The position numbers were made by a program, and so were the translations under genes. Of a DNA stretch of 64,000 bases, positions 1-11,966 are shown piece after piece. Origin of the DNA: Sclerodactyla briareus (taxonomy: Eukaryota > Echinodermata > Holothuroidea > Dendrochirotida > Sclerodactylidae); contig JAODTK010005640.1 in assembly GCA_026419785.1 (NCBI GenBank), positions 124,001 through 188,000 on the forward strand, in the 5' to 3' direction. The notes beneath the pieces are model-generated. The model was not told the DNA's origin, did no database searches, and was given only the letters and a program-made list of their open reading frames with translations. Numbering within the stretch: position 1 is the first letter of the stretch; every line of letters begins with the position of its first letter.

Positions 1-740
1 AATTAGCCCAAACGACCCTGCCGTGAAACCCAACTGGCTTATCTGTCCATGATTTTAGCTAATAATCCTAGACTGCAAGGCTCATACAGATGGTTGTTTT
101 CCTATCTACTGACTGATTCTTAGTAAGCCTTTGACAAGGTTTCCCCACAAGCGACTGGCTCATAAGCTCCAAATTACAGCATTTGTGGTCAAATTCCCAC
201 TTGGATAAATTCATTTTTGAAACATCGTCCCAGCATTTTGTCCTAAATGGGTGTGGAAGTCACTCTTTGAATTGTCTCATTCAGGGTCCCACAAGGTAAT
301 AACTAGGTCCATTGCCTGTTGTCACAACAAGAGGCAAGTTGTATCATTCTATCTATATATGTATTGACCATACTCGCCCTGAACTGGTGAAAGAACATCC
401 CTATCTTGGAGTAAACCATCACTTTCAATACTCTCATGGTCCAACCCTACAACTATAGAGTTGGTAAAGCTTACAAATCCTCAATTGATCCGTAGACGTC
501 TGTATTACTGTGATACCAAAACGAAAGACGTCGCTATAAGTCTCAGGTTCGTCCCTGTTTGGAATATATCTCCTCAAGTTTAGGGATCCATACAAAGCTT
601 GTAACATTAAGAACGGTCAACCAGTGTCACGAGGCTCCTTCAACTCTTGCCTGGCCTACTTTACAGGACAGAGCCGCATGCAACGACTAGCTGTTTCATC
701 TAATTCTATTACGACAGATTTGGACTTTCAAACCGGTATC
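1..740 (+). mobile_element. Decayed CR1/L2-like LINE, reverse transcriptase C-terminal part (cut by window edge)
   Basis: Remnant of a non-LTR retrotransposon RT, read across several frames. Near 127-141 is AFDKV, of the usual SKAFDKVPH block. Near 289 is VPQGN, matching the VPQG.VLGP motif. Near 384 is HPYLGVN, and near 534-580 is YKSQVRPCLEYISSS, the conserved block after the RT catalytic core in CR1/L2-type LINEs. A weak QHGFR-like approach lies at 10-100. Frameshifts and stops are frequent, so it cannot be active. The 5' part lies outside the window. Assignment to CR1/L2 rather than another LINE clade is from motif wording only. Confidence 0.75.
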
Positions 741-2641
741 CGATTTCGTGGACGTTACAGACTATACTACGCACATCGATCATCATCAGTTAAGAGACTT
801 CACTATAGACATGTGATTGTTAATACTGACGTCTTCTGGGGGTCATTTTGGCCCAGAAAAATTCCAGATTGGAATGCATCTAGTCTCACTATGCAGGAAT
901 TAGTGGTCCTGGGGTGTCTTCTGGTGATGGTGTAAATTCTTCATCATCATCTCAACTCTGACTCTTCGATAAGCTTGTGCCTGTTGTGCTGTCCCCTATG
1001 CAGTGATAACCACTCGTTAGTGTTTGCATATTACCAGACAAGACACAAGACAACCAATTAAAATTTACAATTAAATGCAATTTCGAGCGCTCTTTGTAAG
1101 TCCTAAGGTGCTCCCCAGTAAATTTTTCATATTATATTATTGATTCTTGAAATTATAGCCCCTGTCTCCTTACAGGGACTAATTCATACTCTCTGAACCT
1201 TTTTATATTAGTGATTATTCTAGAATGAGCAGTTTGTATACCTGCATTATTAGGCTTCATCGATGAATACAAACCATGGAACACCCCTCTGGTAATAAAC
1301 CAAATTACTTGTTCGCCACAAGAATACATAATTATGATATCCCGAACAGTAAACTAGTAGATTGCTACAAGGTTTACCAGCCAACTCCGGAGTATCGTTC
1401 ACGTTTCTGCCAATATCTTGCCCCACCCTTGGTGTGAATTATTATCCGCTGTTCCTCGAACTATGCTGGTATCCAGGACGCCTGACCACCAGTGTTGGAG
1501 TCGTCTCATGAAAAAAATATCTCTCAACAAACACTGGAGGGTGTTTTCTCTTGAATAGAATAATAATTTACAACTGGCATGGCCCCTGGGTATGGCTCTG
1601 ACAGGCGATCTTCATCACTAGTTCGGCGTAATTAATAGGCCGCAAGAAACTGACCGATTTTCGTTTGTACGTGAATATCGTTCGTTTTGATTCTCACCAA
1701 CTTACAGAATTGGCGGGTCTGAGATCAAAAAACAATGATGGCCCATAATAAGCTCAGCGGTATTTTTTGGGAACATTGTTCATATCAGGACTGGAATGGA
1801 TTCCTCGCAGGTGAGTGGTGTCATTCGTTATCCTTTACCATTATTATGTTCGTTTGTCGTACGTCTGTCCATCTGTTCGTGCCTATAACGTCATTTGCCA
1901 TCAGACATGAGGGGTTTCATAAGAAGCGGAGAGAAGGCAAGGCTAATTTTGCCTGATAGAATTCTTTTATGTGTTTGCACGAGAGATTCTGCTTCTGATC
2001 AGCACTGTTTTTGACACAGCGAAATCCAATGACAACCAATCACACGCGAAGCTAAGTATCACCCCATGAGTGGTACATAATGCGATTTCAACCATGACAT
2101 ACAAAAAAGTAGAAATCCTGCTCGGAAGACGTGGGGTCACATTGGTGGTCAAGAGGTCAGTGGCCGCTCCCCCCCCCCCCTACGGTCCAAGGGCGGCCAA
2201 ATGAAGTATTTCATATTTTAAATGATTGAATAAGGAATTCCCCGAAAGCCAAAAAAGGGCTTAGTGATTCTTTGACCGATCCCCATCATGGCCGAGCTGA
2301 GTTCGGTTGACTTCATGTCCTCATTGTGAGGCACTCACATACCAAGTATATGACCCTCATCTATTCAGAGAGGTACTGCTACCCTGTTAACTATGTGTGA
2401 CACGTGTGTAGTGTGCGGCGTTTTCAAAGTTTAAAACAGTACATACTCAGATACTTGCAGGTCTCATCGTGCCGACGATGAATTTTTTCAGAAGATACAG
2501 TACGCTAAGAGCTAACGATATACGACTAGAAACGAAATCACGATATCACGATATCACGGAAGTGAATTAAACAATTATATTTAAGAAGGTGTTTCTTTTA
2601 TTATCGGGTTTTGTTATATGTCCACTGGTGATACTACTACA
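741..2641. other. No supported gene; one weak exon-like segment
   Basis: AT-rich sequence without recognisable domains. Positions 1707-1809 are bounded by an acceptor-like CTTACAG and a strong donor CGCAG|GTGAGT and could be a further exon of the downstream FREM1-like gene. All three frames are interrupted near the start and no domain is recognisable, so it is not called as CDS. Confidence 0.4.
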
Positions 2642-3753
2642 CAGGGGCGCCGGATTTTTTTTTTGAGTGGCTGAGTGGCAGGGGCAGCCCCTTGGAAAGG
2701 GCACTTTAGTAGTAAGAGGGGAATCACCCAAGAGGTCGCCGCTCACTATGGCAAAAAATTGTATTGCTATATTTCGAAAGTTTAACTTGTTACAAACAAT
2801 GTGGCATGAAAATAAACTTTCGATTCAACCTCATTTTCCTTCTTATTAGCCTTCAAAAATTTCGGCGTTTTCTCGGCCTCTTCTCCATTGCTGGAGCTTG
2901 AAAGTCCGTTTACCCATGCAACAGGTTGGCCAAAATTAGCAACATCCTAACATTGTTCATAACTTACTCCCAGAAGCACCTACGATTTCTTTTTTTTCTG
3001 CTATATCCCTTAATTAGTATTATATTTTTTTGGCCAAATTAACCTCCCAGACTGCCGTGCATCTTTGCGGTCGTGGGGAACGATTTGTCGTCTACGTCCA
3101 ATCTGTGGCAAATTATACCCAGGTACAGGCTACACACGATCCTCCTGTCCGTACGTGCCCGTTACTGAGATCCAGTGGCGACTAAAATCTACCAAAATAG
3201 TTTTGACGCTCCTTGGCTCTTTGGCAACAAATTCCCTCGCGATTTTGTTCCGACGATTCGTCGTCCATACGGTCGTGGTGGATATTGCTACAATAACATA
3301 TTTCCTTGTTGGAAAACAGGAGCGAACTTTCAGGCCATATTCAAGGGGGGTCAGACTTTTTTTAACGAAACTTCAATTTTCACGAATTTCACGAAATTTG
3401 GGTCGTTTTTAAAAAAATTCTTCCACACTGACCCCCTTTCAATGATGATATTTTCATTGAGAATTTATTAGCCTACAAAATGAGCTATAAATCAGAGCTG
3501 TATGGTTTACCTAACTCGAGAACCATTCTCTTGAAGCAGAGTAAGCTGAATCAGTTTACACGGCATATGAAGGGTTACCCGCGCACATGTGGGAAACATC
3601 TAAAAGTAATATATTGCTCATGCATGCATTTGCTCATTGTACGATTTTGCACAGGCCGGCCGATAGCAGGAAAAGGGCAAACCGCGCTGCCCCCCGCGGC
3701 GGTAGGGAATTGGGGACAGCTGCCCCCTGCCCCCGTGGGGTCCCGGCGCCCTG
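2642..3753. mobile_element. Non-autonomous hAT-like DNA transposon (1.1 kb)
   Basis: The left end starts CAGGGGCGCCGG and the right end finishes CCGGCGCCCTG, giving terminal inverted repeats of about 11-12 bp with one gap. Flanking 8-mers are CTACTACA (2634-2641) and TTACTACA (3754-3761), a 7 of 8 match that looks like an 8-bp target-site duplication. A T-run directly inside the left end, G/C-rich subterminal segments and the CAGGGGCG end are typical of hAT-like elements. No transposase is visible, so the copy is non-autonomous. The TSD does not fit the hAT nTnnnnAn consensus perfectly, which leaves the superfamily uncertain. Confidence 0.65.
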
Positions 3754-4688
3754 TTACTACACTCCGTGAAAAGTTGATGTGAAGGACACAATTTTATCCG
3801 CACAGGTACAGTTACGAATGACCTCCAGTAGAGTTCCAGAGGATCTCTGGAGGAGGCCGAGTTACTCCTCCGGCATACAGCCAGATGTCAACTTGGAAGC
3901 TTGGATCCTTTGTCGAATGAACTGTGTAGTTTTGGGCCATGGGATGGATTATAATAGGGGGTCACCCGATGAATTAGTTAATGATCGATATATTCTGCGG
4001 CAAGCCATCTATACCGTCTCGTGGGTCCTTGGCTCATAGGCCCGATATCCATCGGCTCTTTCATACAATGGAGATGGTGTACAAGAGATGACCAGTACAA
4101 ATGAAAGCGTCTCAATGAGTGACGCAGGCGAGGCAGGCCTCCCACCAACACTGCTAACTTCAGGGAGGCAATCGGTAGACGACTAGGGGAGGGGCGCACA
4201 ATATGAAAACCAGTTCTATCAAGCGCAGTGCTAATAAGCTGTTGCGTAACGTACATACGAGGAGAAATTGGATCGCAGCGTACCCAACCCCCGTACGTGT
4301 TCTGTGGGACAGTAGAGCAGCATTCTTGAAATGACAAAATAACAGCCAAGAGAACAAGCTCAAGTCGATAAGCGTCTGATAGCTGCGGAGGCAAAATCCT
4401 GTGGCGAATACATTGTATGTTCTTCACCAATCGACATTTATTGTTTGTTCACATTTATTGCTTACTGACATCTGTCTAACCTTGTAATGGCTTTGAACCT
4501 GTCTACCACATTGCCTAATATTTGCTATCTTGCCGCAGCACAAAGTACTCAATCTAATCATTCCTAGGCCTTTATATAGGCGCACATATAGCCTATCCCA
4601 GAACTCAACAATGTGAAAACAACTGGAGTAATGTAAACAAACCTCTTCCACGTCTGTCACAGAGACTAGCTCAATGAAGTTGGAAATG
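3754..4688. other. Intergenic or intronic sequence, no supported gene
   Basis: A 150-codon frame is open on the minus strand (3978-4430), but the translation has no recognised domain, codon preference or exon signals. A plus-strand reading of the same stretch also has protein-like patches with several stops. This could be an old coding remnant; I cannot assign it. Confidence 0.35.
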
Positions 4689-4953
4689 GGGCAATTCTGG
4701 ATTTAATTAAAATCTAATCATGCAATGCAAACATAATGTAACTCAGAGCCTAGCCATTGGCAGCTCATTCATCCACCACCAAGTTTCAACCTGATTACAT
4801 GTACGGTTTTCATAAGTTAGAATGAAGACTTATTGGGGTAATTATTGGATTTAATTAAAATTTCATCACATTATGCAAAAAAATGTCATCTCAGCCTAGC
4901 CAGTGGCATGCTTCATCCACCCACCAGTTTCAACCTGATCGCATGTCGGTTCA
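4689..4953 (+). repeat. Two-copy direct repeat (~120 bp units)
   Basis: Copy 1 (about 4689-4813) and copy 2 (about 4838-4953) share GGATTTAATTAAAAT, CAGCCTAGCC..TGGC, CATCCACC and GTTTCAACCTGAT blocks in the same order and orientation. The copies differ by substitutions and small indels. Confidence 0.75.
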
Positions 4954-5334
4954 AAGTACGAATGAACGTGACGAACAGAATGGAGGAACGAACGAACTAA
5001 CGGATGGAGAGACACGAACGGCCGGAGAGATATGATGACTTGTAGATCTGCTACCCGCAGCTAAAATATAAAATACAGAGAATGCCAGAAGTTCCGTCTG
5101 GGGTGTCCGGAGTATCTGTATTGCACTGACTGCTTTGATCTACCGGCGACTTTCTTTTAGCTTCTGGCAGAAAATGGTATTCTCAAACGGGAAGGGTCCC
5201 AGCTCCAGCGCCGTCCATCGATTATTCAGAATGATATCAGTGCGAGACTTTCCTGTAGTACCAGAGAGGCTAGGTTCACTCAGTACCAAGCCTATCAGGT
5301 CTGACAGTAACATATCTATCGATTGGCTTTACAG

Positions 5335-5456
5335 GAGATGCATTGAATTCCGATAGTAGAATTGGCGATCAGAAGCAGGTAACGATATACGACGATGAGC
5401 GACCCCCGTTCTTTATCTGGGAATTGAGCTACCAAGGGCGAGGGATGTGTGTATAG
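5335..5456 (+). CDS. FREM1-like: FREM1-like gene, candidate exon with a Calx-beta domain end
   Basis: Acceptor TTTACAG precedes 5335 and a strong donor TAG|GTAAGAG follows 5456. The phase-1 reading contains QVTIYDDERPPFF, the usual C-terminal strand of a Calx-beta domain (VTI.DD..PP.F). The frame reaches TAG exactly at the exon end. One missing base inside the exon would remove that stop and leave the exon in phase 1, which is what the next recognised exon (6438) needs. About 30 residues before 5335 (5161-5330, after TTTTAG) may also be coding but cannot be assigned. An exon holding the first half of the following Calx-beta domain appears to be missing between 5457 and 6437; GTGAGTGT at 6114 is a donor candidate. 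Confidence 0.5.
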
Positions 5457-6437
5457 GTAAGAGCACCCTGATCGATTATTGGCTGTCTATAAAGCATAGA
5501 CTCATTAACAATTCGAATACTGCCCCGGTGCCCCCACATCTCGAGGGGCTTTCGCCCTTCTCATATTTTAATGACGAAATATTGAATGAGATCTAATTGA
5601 AAGTCATCAAACGCTGGATAGAAGAATTCTTAAACATGTGTTTCAACGAACTTCACGATCTCTTGAATATTTGAAGAATAGAATAGTGGAGCTTTTTCAA
5701 ATTCTATAAACGCGGTGACGTCTTATCACCATGGGATTGATGGGGCTGATCCCACGGTGAACGGCATCATGTTCCTCGGGTTCCGAGACCTCCATTTGCT
5801 TCAAGCTCCATTGGTAGGGCGCGTGTACTTGAAGCAAGAGGTGGAGCCATGAGCTTTTTTACCACTTCCAGACCTTGCCACCCTGTCTATATCTCACCAA
5901 GATTGCCAATATAGGTTCATAAATCACGTTTCCCAAGTTTCCCAAATTGTATGTGTTGGATTTAGGTTTTGTTAATGACTTCTTGACGTAGTCAGAGGAA
6001 TTCTTGCCATATTTCATGACTCTGTTATATGTCAGTATTTACAAATAATTGATAGCATGACCAGTCGCGCAGGCAAGGTTAACGGGAGGTCTGCCATATC
6101 TCAACTCGTCGGTGAGTGTAGGATTCGAACAAATTGATCTAACTGTGGAATGACCCGCGTCATCCACTGTTTATTGAAACTTGGTTAACGTTTCATCCAT
6201 CGTAGTGGCAAATTGAGGGTTGTATTATTTCGTACTTACAGATATTGCTCTTCATGCATGGTAAGGTGGTTGGCTTCATAATGCAGATTCTACATTTTAA
6301 CATATCTTACATTTTCTCAACTGTTTCACGCGTGTTTCACGCGTATATCACAGCCTATTTTTCTCCAAACTGACCTGTTCCTATGATCTTTACCATAAGT
6401 TCTAGTAATCGTCCTAATTCGTCCTTATTCACTTCAG

Positions 6438-6694
6438 AGCTCCTGAGTTCCGGGGTTGGTTTGCACGTCGATCAGGACGTCTCTATTCCAGACACGGCTA
6501 TTATTCCAGCGGGTGAATACATGGGAAGTGTGAACGTCTCTCTCGCCGACGATGTCTTGGGAGGCGACAGCGAAAACGGCTACCGGAAGTTACGTATTCG
6601 ACTGAATGAGGTTATTGAAGGGGAAGCGGTTATCGGAGGAAACGAATCCCTCAGGATCATGGACGTTAACATATTAACCACTCCACTTCATATG
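6438..6694 (+). CDS. FREM1-like: FREM1-like gene, exon with second half of a Calx-beta domain
   Basis: Extracellular-matrix protein of the FRAS1/FREM family; vertebrate members sit in basement membranes. The exon is open over its whole length (phase 1 in, phase 0 out) between acceptor TTCACTTCAG and donor ATG|GTATGT. The reading shows the Calx-beta pattern: PAGEYMGSVNVSLADD (the residue pair that binds Ca2+ in this fold), then YRKLRIRLNEV, GEAVIGG and SLRIMDVN. The first half of this domain must lie in an upstream exon that I could not place. There is no internal frameshift, unlike its neighbours. Confidence 0.8.
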
Positions 6695-7162
6695 GTATGT
6701 ATATCGAGTGGGATCTCGAAACGCTAGTCTCGCCTATTTCGCGATTTTTTTTCCGTTGAGTAATCAGTCTGTTTCAACCATACTAATATGAAAAGGTCGA
6801 ATAGATTTGCAATTAGCATAGAAAACAGCAGAAAAAGCAGGTTATAGTTTCCCAGCACCCCAGTGATTGACATAAATTGCACTAACCAGTGGCCGAAGAC
6901 CTGTCGTATAATTCATTGCTAAATGTTGACCATTTTCATCAAAACCCCAGTCGACTATGAAAATGCCGTTCGATGGCATATGGGATTATTCCCGATAATG
7001 TAAAATAATGATATTCAGGACATTTTGAATTTTTTACTAACGAATCACCTCCTCGATTTTTTGTCCCCCTCGTGATAAACTTTAAAAGTGCTAAAAGACC
7101 AAAACTCACCCTTCTGATTACCCGGTATTTTTCGAGTAAATTGAATATCTATTCTGTTTCAG

Positions 7163-7274
7163 GATGCCATTCGGGATCTTTACGCACCAGCCGCGTGGTG
7201 GTCAACGAGGGAGATGGCGCGGCAGTTACTGACGTTCATCGTGAGCGAACCACTGTTGCACGATGTTGTCCTAG
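7163..7274 (+). CDS. FREM1-like: FREM1-like gene, exon starting the last Calx-beta domain (frameshift)
   Basis: Bounded by acceptor CTGTTTCAG and donor CTAG|GTGAGT (phase 1 out). The 5' half in one frame reads SRVVVNEGDGAAV, the classic first strand of Calx-beta. The 3' half in another frame reads LTFIVSEPLLHDVVLG, the second strand. The switch lies near 7215-7225, best explained by one extra or two missing bases. The 3' frame is the one that joins in phase to exon 8288 (G|GG gives VVLGYRVDLQW). Reading the 3' frame over the whole exon is also open but loses the EGDG motif, so the frameshift reading is preferred. Confidence 0.7.
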
Positions 7275-8287
7275 GTGAGTTAGATGTAAACTTGATACAA
7301 TGAGGGGTTGGAGTCATCTAGGTAGTTGAATAAATGTGACTTACTTACGTCTCAAATTCCACTTTCCACCTTTTATGGTGGCGTTCATCCCTTTACCCGC
7401 CTTGCAATGAAGAATACTACAATAGGCTTAGGCTTTCGTCTCTTACTGGAGTTTCCATTGTTTCCATCGTTTATTCGATTAATATAGGCCAACCCCCCGA
7501 ACGCAAACTTACATAAGAACTCTCATGAACTCTAGGTATTGTTTTATAGTTGTTTTTCTTTAGTTATTGGGAGTCATACCGGCCTATGTGTCATTTAAAT
7601 TCAAAAGGAGTGAAATTTACTGAAATTATGTAAAGTTTACATATGTTTACACCAATATTATTTCGAAAAAATCCGAAACTCTATTATATAATGAATGTAA
7701 ACAGTATTTGTAATTTTCCACATTATCTATTTCACTTCTTCTTTGTAAAATTTACTTATACAAAATGTGAGACTTCCTGTAAGTTCGTATTTTAATTTGG
7801 CTTCGGTGAGTGTTGTGACGATTGATGGATTCTGATGATGAGCAGTGTCGTACCTTGTGGGATATCCCCATGGCCGAGGATGGAGTCTTTGTGTGCCAAT
7901 TTTGAGCCAATTCATTTGCAATTTTAGGCTCAAATTTTGCACTATTCTATATTCACAGGCCTTCAAATTGCCTCTCTGTTTTCAAGAGGGGAAAAAAAAA
8001 GAAAACATTAATGCGGTTGAGTGTGAGATCTAAAAAAATCTGTACGTGCAAATATAGTTCTAAAGATGAGCGTATCAATATTGTGTCTAGTATCAACAGA
8101 AATGTCAGAGGTTACCTGTAAGGCACTCAAACTTGACATACAAACATTTAACGATAAAAGATATTAAGATAATGTCAAACCGACTGGCATTAGAAGACCA
8201 ATTTAAGAGTGCAGTCCTATAAAATCATTTGATTACAGTGACATATGAACCTACTTTTGAAACCTGCACTCAATTCTCTTTTCGTAG

Positions 8288-8559
8288 GGTACCGGGTGGA
8301 CCTGCAATGGACGGGGACCACCTCGCACGCCATGCATGGGATTGACTACGTCTACAGCGTAGAACACCAGAGAGAGGACGTCTACAAGAATGTAACTATG
8401 AGAGCTGGCGATACTTCAGTCGATATAAGGATCGATATAATCGACACGATGAAGCGGAGGATACCGAGCAGTTTATCGTACATCTGGATCGTGAGCGCCT
8501 GTCCCCGGTTCTCAATGTTCTTGCCGATACAGCCATCGTAGATATCGAAGATAACGATC
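8288..8559 (+). CDS. FREM1-like: FREM1-like gene, exon with the rest of the last Calx-beta domain (frameshift)
   Basis: Acceptor TTTTCGTAG and donor GATC|GTAAGT; phase 1 in and, after correction, phase 1 out. The reading shows GYRVDLQW, HGIDYVY (GxDY motif), SVDIRIDIIDT, then in the next frame DEAEDTEQFIVHLD and TAIVDIEDND. Together these complete a Calx-beta domain ending in the acidic Ca2+-binding strand. The frame switch is between 8438 and 8445 and needs one added base (ACGATG to ACnGATG). Directly downstream, at 8569, the intron starts with a GTAT microsatellite. Confidence 0.8.
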
Positions 8560-8568
8560 GTAAGTATT

Positions 8569-8668
8569 GGTAATGTATGTATGTATGTATGTATGTATGT
8601 ATGTATGTATGTATTATGTATGTATGTATGTATGTATTATGTATGTATGTATGTATGTATGTCTGTAT
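8569..8668 (+). repeat. (GTAT)n microsatellite
   Basis: About 24 tetranucleotide units of GTAT, interrupted by shortened TAT units and one CTGT. It lies ten bases inside the intron of the FREM1-like gene. Confidence 0.95.
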
Positions 8669-8774
8669 GTATGTGACGCCTGGTTTGTGAACAACTCGAC
8701 CCACCCCATTGGTGGAAGCCCATGTTTGGTTTGTGAGTTTCCATGATGTACATCAGGTACATTATCCTTTTGTT

Positions 8775-9130
8775 TCGGGTTCCGGGCCCCCCGAGGTCAT
8801 CTGAGGTCAAATGGCCGAAATCTGGAAAACCTTGTAAACAGAAGAGTCCAGAATACTTGGACCTTTTTGGGGGGTAAATTGGGGGTCATCTTGGGGGTGG
8901 ATAATTGTGAAAAAGTTATTTTTGACTCAATTTTGGCTTGTGAACACGATACCTCGACTTACCTGGATGGATGAGGCCTATACTGGGTATATGATTCCCC
9001 CTCCCCACAAATAAATACACGAACCCTATTGTTTCGGGATCAGGTCCAAAGGTCATCTTACGACCAACGGAGGTCAAGTCGAAAACCCTTGTAAACACTG
9101 TAAGTCTTGAATGCTCAGGATCACTAAGCA
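8775..9130 (-). repeat. Dispersed AGGTCA-bearing repeat, two degenerate copies
   Basis: Two diverged copies in opposite orientation to the array at 49.4-51.5 kb. The first (about 8775-8905) has AGGTCA, four bases, AGGTCA near 8792-8807. The second (about 8930-9110) carries the shared wording GAACCCTATTGTTTCGGG, AGGTC..AAGGTCATC and GGAGGTCAAG, followed by CTTGTAAACAC. Both sit in the intron before the microexon of the FREM1-like gene. Confidence 0.7.
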
Positions 9131-9502
9131 TGTTGGCTTCCTGGTCAATTGATTTATTTGTTTACGACCTACTTCTCTGAGATTTCCCTAAACATATTTC
9201 ACCAGTCACAGTGGTGAGAAATCTGTGTTGTGTTTTGTGTCTTTTCCTATGGTGTCATATTTGTGAAGAAATCGCGAGTGTTTCCCAGATAAGTTTCCCT
9301 TATCCGTTTGTAGTGTTCATTGAATGAATACCAAGGAGGAACTCCACACAGTTGCAAGAAAAAAAAAACGTCGAGAAATCTGGTATAAATTCGTTCCGTC
9401 ATAGAACTAAACTGAATCTTCCTTTGCAATTATTTCACGCGAATTCGAGAAACAACCATGTGTCTGATTAGATAGTTTCGTTTCTCATTGAACTTTTAAC
9501 AG

Positions 9503-9527
9503 AATGCGAAGACAATACCTCTATCTG
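9503..9527 (+). CDS. FREM1-like: FREM1-like gene, probable 25-nt microexon
   Basis: Found by phase logic. Exon 8288-8559 ends in phase 1 and the first lectin exon at 10800 starts with one base completing a codon (phase 2), so they cannot join directly. Between them, 9503-9527 is preceded by pyrimidine-rich sequence and TTTTAACAG, and followed by G|GTGAAT. It takes phase 1 in and gives phase 2 out. Its reading is QCEDNTSIW, joining to PCPEP of the lectin exon and adding the Cys and Trp expected at the start of a long-form C-type lectin domain. No transcript evidence is available here. Confidence 0.55.
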
Positions 9528-10019
9528 GTGAATTCCATCGATGTGCAAATGTGGAATAATACAGTCATTCAAATATCCGAATATCCCGAAATTTGTAGAA
9601 ATTGGAGAATTGATAAGAATTTTGAATTTTCCTTAAAATATATACCATTATGTATTGTCAGACATGATTAACTAACGATTGGATTGAGTGATCTCAATGA
9701 CACGTTTTATTTTCGCGGGCGTCGTTCATACACAATAGGTGTCAGAGGTACTATAACAATGGTTATAATTTTCATCAAACTATGACAGTCATAAAATACC
9801 CCCCCCCCACGCCAACGTTTAGACGAATCTTCGCGCCTTCTGAATAGCGTCTGAAAGTGTCGAACAAGTACGTAGAAATCGTAGGGCCAGGAGAACTGGA
9901 ACCGTGCACTCCCAACGAAAATGTTGAGGGGCGGAAATATCGTTAAGCTCCCCCCCCCCCTCACTGTTCGAGTCAGGAGCACCCTTTTTCCTCCCGTCTC
10001 AATAAATGACAACAGCGTT

Positions 10020-10480
10020 GGTCATTCATGATACAATTCTGTTATTAGGTGTGCTAAATTGCACCATATTGTATATCTAATGTTTCCAAAGTTGACAGAA
10101 CACCCCTCCCTTGAACCCAAGCTACTAATACCAGAGAACTCCCAATTATTCCCTCGACAGAGTAGGTGTTAAGGTATGCTCTGTTGTACCCAAAGCATTA
10201 CCGGGAACGTGAACAAAATCAAAAGACTAGGTGGATGTTTAGGTGCACTATATTGCACTGGATTACATCAACGACCCCTTAGAAATGCCCACATTACACC
10301 CCAAGACCAAGTGAATATGCAAAACTATTTCCCCAACGAGAAACTGTGTAGCTGTGCTATATCGCGCCTGATCAAGATAGCAAATACCCGACCCGTCAAA
10401 ATAACCCCCTAAGACCAGGTGAAAAAACAGAGTGGATGTTTAGGTATACTATATTGTACCAAATTGTTTCCGCCACATGG
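10020..10480 (+). repeat. Degenerate repeat with TTAGGTGYACTATATTGYAC motif
   Basis: Four imperfect copies of a motif like TTAGGTGCACTATATTGCAC recur near 10045, 10165, 10230 and 10440, with partly shared flanks (GTGGATGTTTAGGT). Spacing is irregular, so this is an eroded tandem repeat or several copies of one short element inside the intron. Confidence 0.5.
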
Positions 10481-10799
10481 AAACGCAAGATTTTTTTTTC
10501 AGAAGGGCCTCTGGTTCCCGCCACCTTCTCTTCAGACTCTTCTCGCAGGTCTGTCATCACTGTTCATCCCCCCCCCTCCCCCCTCCCGGTTGAAAAATAG
10601 TGAAATACCTTCCTACGCTGTTGGGTTCGAGTCATTTATATTTATTCGCCTTCACCAGTCCAACAATAGCCGTTATACCGGGGTATACTCTTCAACCCCC
10701 TACCCAGTACACATACAAAGAGATATATATGATACTATTCCCACGTAAGTCATCCACATGAATGCACTTATACCTTTGCTCCACATCTCTTTTTCACAG

Positions 10800-11026
10800 G
10801 CCCTGCCCCGAACCACTTCCCTCGCAATATTTCGACGGTTCGTGCTACTTCAAGGTTTTCCTCCCAGATGAACTAATCCTTGGAGCTGGAGACGCAGCGA
10901 ATCTCTGTTATCACCATGGCGGGCACCTAGCAATAATTAAAGGGGAACTGGAAAATATTATTGCGAGCAGCGTTGCGGACGGTGAAGAGGCCTGGATAGG
11001 GGCCATACGAGACGCAGAAAACACAA
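10800..11026 (+). CDS. FREM1-like: FREM1-like gene, exon with N-terminal half of the C-type lectin domain
   Basis: Acceptor TTTTTCACAG and donor ACAA|GTAATT; phase 2 in, phase 1 out, fully open. Recognisable C-type lectin features are FDGSCYFK, an A-x2-L-C-x4-GGHLA helix segment (NLCYHHGGHLA), and WIGAIRD at the end. Joining to exon 12098 forms one AAC codon and continues the domain without a break. The combination of Calx-beta domains followed by a terminal C-type lectin domain is the hallmark of FREM1 within the FRAS1/FREM family. Confidence 0.9.
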
Positions 11027-11706
11027 GTAATTAAATATTTATTATGGGGTTGGTCGGGGTGGTTGGTAATACCAGAATAATATCCCGGCAACCCGTCGAT
11101 TATTAGCGGAGCGCAGTTAGGTGGGCAAACAAGAAGCGTAATTTAATCACCATTGACACCAACTACGTTTAGCATCGTCTCCTATGTATATTAATGAGGA
11201 CAGCAGCACAACAAGAAGAAAAAATCAGTTCCCACTAATGCCACTTAATTGAGTTTGAGGAAATTCGGACCCTAATTGTCGAGATATTGGCCGTTTAATA
11301 TTCCACCTTCAAGCCCCGCCCACTCTCGAATATGAATAAGATCGGCACCAAAAGCAATAGGGAACGCTATTATCATGGACATTCTAGAACTAATATCCCA
11401 TTCACTAGTCGTCCCACCGTGCTCACAAGGATTCTTTAGTTCATGAAATTCCAGCACAGCCCCCGAGGAGTACTAATGGGGACAACAAATAAAATGCGAG
11501 AGCAATTCTTTCAGTTCTTACATGTCAACGGAAAAAGTAAAGGAACATTTGCCTGGTTCCAATGTATTGTTGGCATTTGAAAATTTTGCTTTCATCAATG
11601 AGCATGGGACCTACACTAATTGAGATAGGATTCATCTCAATGGTACGGGCAATCTACTAGTGTGAGACTGAGAATGATCCCACCTACGTTAATACAGAAG
11701 CAGCAG

Positions 11707-11708
<2 letters not shown>

Positions 11709-11777
<69 letters not shown>

Positions 11778-11835
11778 ACACACACACACACACCACACAC
11801 ACACACACACATACACACATACATACATACATACA

Positions 11836-11866
<31 letters not shown>

Positions 11867-11966
11867 CATACTACATACATACATACATACATATACACGC
11901 ACACACGCGCACACACACGTGCACACACACACGTGCACACACACACAAATACACACATACATATAT
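11709..11966 (+). repeat. Compound (CA)n / (CATA)n microsatellite
   Basis: A long (CA)n tract is followed by (CATA)n and then mixed CA with CACG. It lies in the intron that splits the lectin domain. Long apparent frames of Thr/His or Val/Cys on both strands are products of the repeat, not genes. Confidence 0.95.

Noticed and set aside
3978-4430. 150-codon minus-strand frame
   Set aside because: No domain, no exon signals, no poly(A) signal; chance or remnant remains most likely.
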